A stretch of 64,000 nucleotides of DNA from Chrysoporthe austroafricana (taxonomy: Eukaryota > Ascomycota > Sordariomycetes > Diaporthales > Cryphonectriaceae), in NCBI GenBank assembly GCA_001051155.2, contig JYIP02000004.1:1576-65575 (forward strand). Direction: 5' to 3'. Numbering within the stretch: position 1 is the stretch's first letter; each line of letters opens with the position of its first letter. Below the pieces are notes generated by a model. It searched no databases. It was not told the origin of the DNA and worked only from the letters and a program-made list of their open reading frames with translations. Positions 11,011 through 20,438 of the stretch are shown in pieces. The translations under genes and the position numbers were made by a program.

Positions 11011-12531
11011 CTACAGCAGTGCCCGGAGATGCTTCTCGGTGCCTCCAAACTCCGCTACCTGACCCTGCAGCCGCGAGAGTCTTGACGGAGTAATGACGAA
11101 TTGCTCAGGAAACCACGAAGGCAAGTCCTGGCCGAGCATTAGGCGTGCTAATGCAACACCACTCATCCAGCAGTTGGTCATGCCATAACCACCAAAGCCG
11201 GCAGAGATCCACTCGGCGCCCTTCTTCCGATCGCCTATGCGACGGTCGTTTAGTGCCTCCTGGGGCAATGGGCCAACCAGAGGAACATGGTCGAGCGATT
11301 GACCCAAGACACCGGACCAGGAGGCTTTGATGGTCTGACGGCCGGCCGGCACCTCGCCCCAATCCTCCTTGCCAAAGACAACCCGCATGAGGCCACCCAA
11401 ATGGATCTTGTCGGGTAATATCTCGACGTCGTCTGAGTGGGCGCCCCAGGTCAGCGCCGCACCATTCACGCCGCCGTGCTCCCCTCCGCCGATGATGAGG
11501 TCGCCGGTCTCGGGGTTTTGGTGAAGGTAATCATGGCCTACATCCCAGTTGAAGTTGAACGACCGTTTGCCTCGAAGATCCTCGAAGTTGTTCCCGGGAC
11601 TCTGCACCGTCATTTGCCCACGTCGAGGCACGATGATGCCTTTGAGTTTCGGGAGGAGGTGAGCGGTGTGGGCTTCTGTGCAGTAGACCACGTGTCTCGC
11701 CTTGACGACGCCTCGTGGCGTCTTCAGGAGGTATGGGGTCCCGGGGGCGGAATCCTTAGAGACGCGAAGCACTGGGGTGTTCGACTCGAGAGACAGCTGA
11801 TCGGGGTACTTTTCCCGCAGCTCTAGGAAGACGTTGGTGATCAGCCTGTACGGCCAGGCTGCTCCTGCAACATGGACCACGGCTCCGGTCGCATTCTTGA
11901 TTTTATATTTCTGCATGAATGGCAGGGTCAGATTGAGCGACGGACGCCTCTAAAGCCATGGATTGACGCTCACCTGCTGGGCTTCTTCTCCCGATATGAG
12001 CGTCCATTGGCCGACACAGTCGGGGAATGCAGCTTCGAAGTTGGCCAACATGGTCTTTGTCTGCTCGAGCTTCGCCTGGCTGAAGACTGCGGCCACCGAC
12101 TCGGTGTCTCGAAGCGCAGCGAGCTTCTGGTGTTCCGGCCGAAGCGTCTTGACGACAGCCTCGAGAGCCTCGCGATGCAGCATCTGGAAACGTACAATCT
12201 TCTCAGCCGCGGCCTCGCCGAAGCGTTTGCGGAACGAGTCATAGTCCTTCATAGCGTGGACGTGGACGCGACCGCCGTTGCGGCCTGTCGCGCCTGAGCA
12301 GAGCTCTCGTGCCTCCAGCACCACGAGCTTGCGGGCGAAGCCGCCGACCAACAGCTCGCGCACTGTACTGCATGCCGAGATGCCTGAGCCAATGACAGCA
12401 ATGTCGCACTCTGCTGGTAGATGCGGGGACTGGACACCCAAGAGTTTCTCGTGTGGAGGGGTTTGCCAGTAGGAGGTGGTCGGATTCGCCACTGGGAGGG
12501 CCGGATCCTCGATCAAAGAGTTGTACAGCAT
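11011..12531 (-). CDS. FAD-dependent oxidoreductase, DAO/DadA-type
   Basis: Two exons, 12531-11974 and 11910-11011, joined across a 63-base intron (GTGAGC..GCAG) that removes an in-frame stop. The product is 485 aa. The N-terminal Rossmann motif DIAVIGSGISA is followed by VVLEAREL, and GATGRNGG is characteristic of D-amino-acid-oxidase-like flavoproteins. A C-terminal AGFGGYGMTNCWMSG closes the FAD site. The family oxidises C-N bonds of amino acids or secondary amines, giving imines and H2O2 or passing electrons on. No signal peptide is seen. The gene is divergent from the Zn2Cys6 regulator, a layout common for a regulator and a target, so coupling is plausible but not shown. Substrate unknown. 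Confidence 0.88.
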
Positions 12532-13313
12532 GACGGCTTGCCGGTGGGCCGAGAAGCTTCGTGGCTGTAGGATGGGGACGACGAGGAGACCGATTACTGT
12601 TTGCTAGTGTTGTTCATGCCCGTGTTATAAATCGTCCCTGACCCGGAACGAGGGCAGTCTTTCCAGGCGCATCTAGTTATGGTGATCGTGAAGATGCCTT
12701 GATCAGCAAGTGGGGCATCTCAAGCAGCTGTCTGCACTCCCTTTGTGTATGATATTCGACTGACGATGGCAGGACTCACTGGCTTCCCAATTTGGTCGAT
12801 TTCCGAGGGCGATACCGTTCAAGTGACTTAGCAGCCGGAACTTGGATTTAAGGGGCAAGTCCCATACCGCAGTGTCCCCTAAGCCGCCGGTATCGTTCAC
12901 CATCGAGTCCCACGAGCACCGGTGACTTGGGCTCTTCGGAACCCTTGCCCACGACCTGCCCTAGCATCCTGGGCGTGCCTAGCCATGTGTCTTATCTGCT
13001 CGGGGGCGTCCAATCGGCCGCCAAACCTTATCAGCCACTGCCACTGCCGCTCATTGAGCGATTGGCGCGGCGTGCATATCGATTGGTGGCGCATGGATGT
13101 GAGCCGATCTGCTAAGTACTAGCGACGAAAGTCTACTTGCTAGTAAAGTGCGGGGGTGTGCCTCGCTGGAGACCCTCGCCTATTTGGAATTGTCAACCTC
13201 CCCGGGCGCTCTCGACATGATCAGACCGTTGTGCTGATACTGGCGTGAACCTCGTTCCACAAACGCGAAATATCGTGCCACAACCCACACGCGAGCAAGT
13301 GACTGTTTTGGAA
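12532..13313. promoter_or_regulatory. Divergent upstream region, FAD oxidoreductase / Zn2Cys6 regulator
   Basis: 782 bases between divergent starts. Several GC-rich CGG/CCG words occur, including TTTCCGAGGG near 12797, a word repeated in the 19 kb intergenic region. Overlapping 60-70-codon frames on both strands at 12.9-13.1 kb are not supported as genes. Confidence 0.4.
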
Positions 13314-14771
13314 ATGACAGCGTCAAGCGAATCACAGATCACCGCCATGAGTTCGAAATTTCGGGTACGATTCGCCGGCCCCAAGATACAGAATTGTTCC
13401 TTCAAGGAATCAAAACCCCACAAGCAGCAGCCGCGAGTGCTGGACGTTCCCGAGAAGAGGACGAAAAGTCGCCATGCTTGTCTGGATTGCAAGCTGCGGC
13501 ACGTAAAGTGTGGAGAAGAATGGCCTGTGTGCCGGCGTTGCCAACAAAGGGGCAGCATCTGTCGCTCGGCATTTCGAAGTTCTCAATGGCAGATCGAAGT
13601 ACCGGGCCTCACGTTTGAGAAATTCAACCCATCAGTCTGGTCTCATACCAACAGCCGGCTGCTGCAATATTGGATCGAGAAGGGGAGCGCGGTCATGGTC
13701 ATTGACCCCAACAACAACCCCTTTTCGTTCGGCATCCTCAGATACCTGGAAACTACCGAATCTCTCGTCTATACCATTCAAAGCCTCAGTGTGGCCCACG
13801 AAACCTTTTTTACTCCTTCCGCCCTCCCAGAACAATCATACCAGGACAGAGGCACTGCGTTGTTGCTGATACAGAGAGAGCTGCAGCAGTCCAATCCGCC
13901 AGCGCGTGGCTCGCTCCTGACCGCCATCCTCTTGGGACTGGGCTCTGCATGGGTCTTTCACGAGGCGAATGATGACTTCGGTCACAAACATCTACAGGGA
14001 GCTAGGGCCATGCTAGACATCCTCCTGGCCCAGCCGGGCTCCGAGAACGATCCTTTCGTGCAGCAGGCTGTGGCGGTGTATCTAGGTTGGGATCAGGCAA
14101 CTGCATTCTTGTTACATCCACTCGACCAAATCCCGCTCCATAGTCCAGAGCTTTGTCGATGTGTCCAGACGATGCGCAGCGAGTACAATGCCACGATTGG
14201 GTACGCCGTCGAGCTCATGTATATGCTGGGAGATGTAGGCCGGTATTGTCGCACTGTCGTCGAGACGGGCCTCCGTAACATCGAGTTGGAAGTCATACTC
14301 GAAGAACAGTTGTTGACGTACGAACCGACGGGCGAGGACCGCAACTCTCATCTCGTCAACCACGCCTTTCGGAAGCACGGCCTCATTATGCTTTACCGGA
14401 CCATCGCCTCAGCTCCCACAACACTGCTCCCCGACTTCGGGATAGACGCTAGCCATCTCGACGACCAAAACCTGTCTCAATATGCTAGAGACATTCTCGA
14501 GAACGTAGCCGAGATACCAGCCGACAACTGTTACCACAGTATCCTGTCCCAGCCTCTCTTCACCGCAGGCTCAGAACTGACAGCGAATGATGCGGCACAA
14601 CGCGAGAAAGTCCGGGAGTCGCTCCAGAAACAATTCTCACTGACCAGACTCCCAGACAATCTGCGTGCGATCGAGCTTTTGGACGAGATGTGGAATCTGC
14701 GTGATAACGGAAGCCAAGTTTCTTGGTTGGCCTTTCTGGTACAGAGAGCTGGAAAATTTATGCTGTGTTAA
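13314..14771 (+). CDS. Zn2Cys6 fungal transcription factor
   Basis: Single-exon frame; the ATG at 13314 (MTASSESQITAM) is preferred because the frame further upstream opens with GTG, and a second ATG follows at 13347. The product is 486 aa. The binuclear zinc cluster has Cys at residues 56, 59, 66, 73, 76 and 83 (C-x2-C-x6-C-x6-C-x2-C-x6-C), preceded by a basic stretch KRTKSRHA. The rest resembles the helical Fungal_trans_2 type regulatory region of pathway-specific activators. The protein ends shortly after a WLAFLVQRAGKF segment; an undetected 3' intron cannot be excluded. It lies in the middle of the catabolic gene set and is the only regulator in the window, so it is the natural candidate for local control (inference). 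Confidence 0.9.
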   Translation: MTASSESQITAMSSKFRVRFAGPKIQNCSFKESKPHKQQPRVLDVPEKRTKSRHACLDCKLRHVKCGEEWPVCRRCQQRGSICRSAFRSSQWQIEVPGLTFEKFNPSVWSHTNSRLLQYWIEKGSAVMVIDPNNNPFSFGILRYLETTESLVYTIQSLSVAHETFFTPSALPEQSYQDRGTALLLIQRELQQSNPPARGSLLTAILLGLGSAWVFHEANDDFGHKHLQGARAMLDILLAQPGSENDPFVQQAVAVYLGWDQATAFLLHPLDQIPLHSPELCRCVQTMRSEYNATIGYAVELMYMLGDVGRYCRTVVETGLRNIELEVILEEQLLTYEPTGEDRNSHLVNHAFRKHGLIMLYRTIASAPTTLLPDFGIDASHLDDQNLSQYARDILENVAEIPADNCYHSILSQPLFTAGSELTANDAAQREKVRESLQKQFSLTRLPDNLRAIELLDEMWNLRDNGSQVSWLAFLVQRAGKFMLC

Positions 14772-15021
14772 AGTACTGGATTTTCTGAGCGATGATCAAG
14801 TAGCAAATCTTTTCAAGGCAAGGCAATTTTGCGCAAGGCAGCACCTCACCAGAATTCTTTGCAATGTCGTTCATAGGTAGCGAGCAGATTGACCAAATGC
14901 ATATCTTCTACACAAGCTCAGAAGTATAGCACTGCTTCTTTCGCTTAACTGATATGCAGTTGTCGCGTCATTCCCATTTCGAAAGTCATCTAGTCTAGTA
15001 GCTGATGCAAAAGCATGATTT

Positions 15022-16158
15022 TCACAAAGTCGAATCATTTGTAGTCTTCGTCTTGGGAAATCCAAGGTCGATTCCGTAATCCCGATCGACGAAGCGCATC
15101 AATTTTCCCGTCCGAGCAAGTTCGTCGGAGTAATCGTTTAGAATTTTCATGTCCGAGTCGTCAAGCTTGATGAGCTTCCTGTTGTCGCTGATTCGAGATG
15201 GATTGCTGGATTTAGCCAAGACAGAACTTCCACGAACAACTATTCCATGTCAGCGCCATAGCTATTGTGATTGGAGACCACACGACTCACGGTGATAACT
15301 TAACAAGATCGTCGCAGGTGTTACACCGTATTTCTCAGAAAGGATCAAGACCGGTTCGGCTTTCGCTAGAGGGCTCCCTGTGCTGCCTAGTGGACTGTAT
15401 GCTGTAACATGGATCCCTTTGTCCTTGCAAAAGTCCACAATTTCCTGTTGCGGCAATGCAGGGTGATTCTCGATCTGGTTGACAGCAGGTGTGACCTTGG
15501 CCTTCAGAAGTAATTCTTCCAAGAACTTCACGCTGTGATTAGCGACACCAATCGCTCTTACTTTCCCCGTATCGAGAAGCTTCTCCATCGCCTTCCAAGT
15601 CTGGATATAAGACCAGTCCTTCACAATATCGATGGATCCGTCCGTATTTCTTGGGAAGATCGGATGATTTCCTATGTTCTTAGCTGATACTTTCCTCAAC
15701 AGCAATAGGCGTAGTAGCGAAACCAAAGCAAGGAGCTGAGCAACGCAGACTTACCTTTAGGATTCATCGCAACAGGCCAGTGCACCAAGTACAAGTCAAC
15801 ATATTGGAGACCGAGAGCTTTAAGACTCTGGTCCAAGTTCTCTTCAACACGGGAGTGATAAGTAGACCAGAGCTTCGTGGTGACAAATATATCTTCCCGC
15901 TTGATGCCTGTGGAAAACGCATCCATGAGGCCCAGGCCGACTTCAGCTTCATTGCCGTAAGCGAAAGCTGGTGGCCATTAGTCTTGCAGTTCAAGTCGAT
16001 GGGATCTAGTGACGCGAACCGCAATCAATGTGTCTGTAGCCAACCGATAAAGCATGCGCGATGGCCTTTCTCGTCTCCCCTGGCTTGCCTTGCCATGTCC
16101 CAAGCCCCAAAGTAGGTATCTGAGCGCCCGTGTTGAGCGAAAAGTACTGGTCTGCCAT
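15022..16158 (-). CDS. Aldo-keto reductase (AKR superfamily)
   Basis: Four exons, 16158-16020, 15967-15755, 15671-15291 and 15239-15022, with introns of 52, 83 and 51 bases. The joined frame gives 316 aa, the standard AKR length. The catalytic tetrad is complete: Asp45, Tyr50 (HIDCAFAYGNE, formed only after splicing the first intron), Lys78 (TTKLW) and His109 (LVHWP). Later landmarks are GVANHS, VNQIENHP, and the NADPH-binding region around LAKSSNPSRIS. The first intron has an unusual GTTCGC donor. Expected role: NADPH-dependent reduction of an aldehyde or ketone in the cytosol. It is divergent from the aldehyde dehydrogenase, a pairing that would let the cell reduce or oxidise the same aldehyde (inference). 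Confidence 0.92.
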
Positions 16159-16783
16159 CTTGTAGATGGCTCGCGCAAATACAAAATAAAAAAGTTCCGA
16201 GTGCGCAACGAAAAAGTTGCGAAGAATACTCGGTGCATGATGTAATATTATTTCTTTGGAATGTTTTGCTTGTCGGCTATTTCGGGAAAAACAGGCTTGA
16301 CAGTAGGAATATTACTATGGTATACTCAGCACATAGTACCTACTTGGGACACATTCCGTGCTCCGTAATCGACCATTTTTCCTGGATTCACGATCTAAAT
16401 CCATGTGCTACGCGATTCGACCCATTATTCAAAGCACACTGAACTCATAGTCTGACCCACTCGGAATGTATGCCAAAAAGGAAAGTCTGGGATAGAGTCT
16501 GCAGATAATCCCAAAGAGGTAAAGATCAAAGGTTTACTTGCCGGGATGCCAAAAGACCGTAATGCAGCCAGCCGGAATTGATCCTAGTAGGGAAAGTATG
16601 CTAGCGGAACGATACTATATGACCGTTTGACGTCAAGCGATCTCGCAATCTAATCAGTGATCAAGCAGATATATCGTGCACGAGACTTCGCAGAATTGGC
16701 GTGTCTTCTTTTTCTCTTGAGACAACTTCATACACCTTTGAATTTCGACACCTATCACACTCATCACATTCTCCTGCAGCAAA
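16159..16783. promoter_or_regulatory. Divergent upstream region, AKR / ALDH
   Basis: 625 bases between divergent start codons. One HGATAR word (AGATAA, about 16502-16507) is present, which could bind GATA-type nitrogen regulators, but single matches are weak. No gene supported. Confidence 0.4.
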
Positions 16784-18408
16784 ATGGCCCCTCCCACCGT
16801 CACCCTAAAGATTCCCAATGGCCGCGAAGTGACCATCAATACTGGCCTCTTCATCAACAATGAATGGGTCGAGGCCAAGAACGACCAGAAATTCGCTTCA
16901 ATAAACCCCGCGTAAGGAGTTTCTGCACTATTCAATATTTCGTGCTCAGCTGACCCAAGTTTCTAGTACCGAAGAAGATATCTGCTCTATCTCCAAAGCT
17001 TCGCCCGAAGACGTGGACCGAGCCGTCGCCGCTGCGAAGACGGCGTACAACGATGGCCCGTGGCGGGACTACGACGGAACTGCGCGCGGGAAACTACTTT
17101 TGAAGCTGGCCGACCTCGTGGAGGCTGACCATGAAATCATTGCCTCTTTGGAGGCCCTCGATGCCGGCAAGACATTTTCCAAGGCGATGAAGGATATCCA
17201 TGAGGTATTCGAGGTCTTCAGGTATTATGGTGGATGGGCCGACAAGTATTACGGCCAGACCATCGAAACGGCAAGAACCAAATTCACCTACACCATCCGC
17301 GAGCCGATTGGTGTTACTGGTGCTATCACCCCGTGAGTTCGGGCTCGTATCACGTTTCTTTCCCCCCATCGTGCTCATTCCCGTCTACAGGTGGAACTAC
17401 CCATTGATCATGGTGTCGTTGAAGCTTGCGCCCGCCATTGCATGTGGAAACACTAGCGTCCTCAAACCTTCCGAGTTCTCCCCACTCTCCGCCCTGTATC
17501 TCGCCGACCTCTTCGTCAAGGCTGGGTTCCCGCCCGGCGTCGTCAACATTATCAATGGCGAAGGCAAAGATGCTGGAGCTCGCCTGTCAGAACACCCCGA
17601 TATCGCAAAAATCAGTTTTACCGGCAGCACCGCTACCGGAAAGCTGATCATGAAGTCTGCTTCCGCGACCATGAAGAGAGTCTCCCTGGAGACCGGCGGC
17701 AAGTCTCCTGTTATCGTTTTCGATGATGCCGACATTCCCAACGCGCTCAAGTGGGTGTACTATGGTATCTACGCCAACCAGGGTCAGATCTGCACGTCGA
17801 CGGCTCGAATTTACATTCACGAGAAGATCTACGGCGAGTTCGTCAAGCGCTTCATTGCGTACACAAAGAAGCATGCTATTGTGGGAGACCAGTTCAAGGA
17901 GGAAACCTTTATTGGTCCTCTTGTGAACAAGGCCCAGTTCGACCGTGTCCTCAACTACATTCAGGTCGCCAAAGATGAAGGCGCTACTCTGATCCACGGC
18001 GGCGGTGTCTTTACCGACAGGGTCAACGGCAAGGGCTACTTCGTCCAACCTACCATCTTTGGTGATGCCACACCAGACATGCGGATCTCCAAGGAGGAGA
18101 TCTTCGGGCCTTTCGGTGTCTTTTTCAAGTTCTCTGACACCGAGGAGGTTATCAAGATCGCAAATGATACCACATACGGTCTTTCATCTGCTCTATTCAC
18201 TAAGGACGTGGTCAGGGCAATTCGTGTCTCACAGAAGCTCCAGTCCGGCATGGTCTGGATCAATTCAAGTAACAATTCGGATTATCGGGTTCCATTCGGA
18301 GGTATCAAACAGTCTGGAATTGGCAGAGAATGCGGCGAGAGCGCTTTGGAGGAGAACTCAATTCTGAAAACTGTCTATCTGAACCTGGAGATGACAAACG
18401 ATGAGTAG
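16784..18408 (+). CDS. NAD(P)+-dependent aldehyde dehydrogenase
   Basis: Three exons, 16784-16911, 16967-17332 and 17391-18408, with introns of 55 and 58 bases. The start MAPPTVTLKIPNG sits in context AAAATGG. The product is 503 aa, a normal ALDH length. Catalytic Cys299 lies in GQICTSTAR and general-base Glu265 in LETGGKSP. The cofactor loop FTGSTATG and the C-terminal FGGIKQSGIGRE are intact. WNYPL is created by splicing the second intron. The usual EEIFGPV reads EEIFGPF, a small variation. It resembles fungal AldA-like cytosolic ALDHs acting on broad aliphatic aldehydes. In this island it could oxidise aldehydes made by the amine oxidase or by alcohols released from esters (inference). Confidence 0.94.
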
Positions 18409-19518
18409 TGGGAAACACAGTGTAGAGGTAGCATTATCCAAGTTTGAACTACACAATACACATGGAAGCGTACAAAATTTCGTAAATCAAGTATACTGCA
18501 TCTCTTTACTCGTGAATCTTGGAGAATGGCTCGAAGGACTTGATCACCGCCTCAACTTTTGTTATGCTGTCTACCTATCTGTTGCCGGCCCGAAAAACCA
18601 TCGCACTCGTGTAGGATGCAAAGCTCTATCGTTCAAATTTAGCATGTGACGACGACCAACGTCGCAACAGGCATCCCTCGCCACGATACGGTAGCCGGTG
18701 CTGCGGCAGATGATATGGATAGGACATGATAGGGTGTCATAGAGAATATAAGCCGAGTTGCACTAAGAGCGATTTACATAATACTGTGCCTAAGTAAATC
18801 GCGAATACTACTTCTTGCGCCTCCTCCGTGTCTCGACATTGATGGCTGCACACTCTTTCTCCACCTACCCAAGTTACAGCTTCGTGGTTCAACGGTCATG
18901 TGGCTTACGCACTTCTCGAACACAACATATCTGAACGCCTCAGCTGCAGTTAACTTGAGATATCTCTATTAGAGATAAGCCTCAAGACTTTCTCTTTTAG
19001 TACGCTTTCCGAGGGAATGCTCCACTAGCCTTTATTAAAGCATAGACCCAGACCAATCTCCAAAGCCACAACTGACCCAGCTGCAGGGATACCCTTACCA
19101 GAGACAAGCTTGAAAAATTTCTATATCGGTACGTTTTCCGAGGGACATACGCCATACCTCCACTATCGGTACGCCAAGAGAATTTCTCTATCAGTGTATT
19201 TTCCGAGGGCATGTCCCACCAGCTCTTCCGCGAATGTCCTTCGAACCCTCTTTGTATCGAAACCGGTTGATCAATCCTCCGTCTTTGAGTCTGGATTTTC
19301 AGAGCCTGAACATCGCGTAATGCCATGATACGCAATTAGCTCGATCCGTGTCAAAAGTGTACGACCGTACCATCGCCCTGTTATCAAATCTCAGCAAACC
19401 ATAAGTAGTCCAAAGTACTCAATTGACTAGGCATAATACCCAGTGCTGGACGTCCACGCTGCATCTGACTACCAACCAAAAATAATTTCTCATCAGCCGG
19501 AGTACATCCTATACAATA
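18409..19518. other. Long intergenic region with a three-copy dispersed motif
   Basis: 1.1 kb without a supported gene. It contains three similar segments centred on the word TTTCCGAGGG (about 18997, 19132 and 19194), each preceded by a TTTCTCT..TC.GTACG-like stretch. Short frames on both strands simply cross these repeats. No tRNA gene was recognised. Confidence 0.5.
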
Positions 19519-20215
19519 ATGGATTCAGCGCTTTTTCAGTCTGAAAACTACCAGAAAATGGTCCGGGGGGAATTTTATTATCCCTCGGCACCTGAACTTG
19601 CGTCTGCCAGAGACAATTCAGTACGTGCCTGCAAGCTTTTCAATGCAGAGGCGCATACCAGTCGGAGGAGACAGGTCGAGCTGTGGAGAAGGTAAGCAAC
19701 AACCTCCAGTGCTAAGAGACCGGCGATCACTGAGATTAGAAAGCATAATTCGAGATGAGACACCACTGCCTCCTGCAGCATCGAATCCCACGGAGGATGA
19801 TGCGCTATTCAGCCAAGATCCCTTCATCGACGGGCCTATATTTGTCGATTATGGCGTCAACACTAGAGTTGGACCTGGAACCTATCTCAACCGAAATCTA
19901 ACGATTTTGGACACTTGCAAGGTGACAATTGGTGCACGAGTTCTTGTCGGACCGAACGTCTCACTTTTCACCGCGGGTCATCCGATAGACCCTGCTGTGA
20001 GGAATGGCTGCAACGGCCCAGAACTCGGCAAAGAAATAGTGATCGAAGACGATTGTTGGATCGGAGGCAACGTCACCGTCTGTCCAGGTGTCAGAATCGG
20101 AAAGGGTTCCACTGTTGGTGCAGGAAGCGTCGTAACAAAGACCGTTGCACCCTACACGATTGTCGGAGGAAACCCAGCACGTGTTCTCAAGACATTACCA
20201 ACACCTAGTGAATAG
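19519..20215 (+). CDS. Maltose/galactoside O-acetyltransferase-like left-handed beta-helix protein
   Basis: Two exons, 19519-19691 and 19735-20215, across a 43-base intron (GTAAGC..TGAG). The product is 217 aa. The N-terminal 50 residues match the maltose-acetyltransferase cap (VRGEFYYPSAPELASARDNS), followed by hexapeptide repeats. The catalytic His is in LFTAGHPIDP, and the protein ends with the typical IVGGNPARVLKTL. Family role: acetyl-CoA-dependent O-acetylation of a sugar such as maltose, glucose or a galactoside. The real substrate in fungi is usually unknown. Without the intron the cap domain would be out of frame, which supports the splice. The intron is at the short end for ascomycetes. 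It stands alone between the ALDH and the threonate fusion gene. Confidence 0.88.
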
Positions 20216-20438
20216 TCATTCGAGTCTCGACAGTCATACCATAATTTAGTTAAGCTGATGAGAACAACCATGTGTTGTTAGGTCCAACGAAACAGCCAAG
20301 CTCCGTCACAAAAAAAAACCCGCCAAAAAAAGCCATCGGATATAAAATGATCCTCAAAAGATGTTAGAGAGTCCATTTTCATACCGAGATCACAATAACC
20401 TCATCTTCAGCATAGATACATGATTGTAGCAACGACTC

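Noticed and set aside
18841..18960. Possible tRNA-like words
   Set aside because: No cloverleaf could be built and the B-box match is poor.
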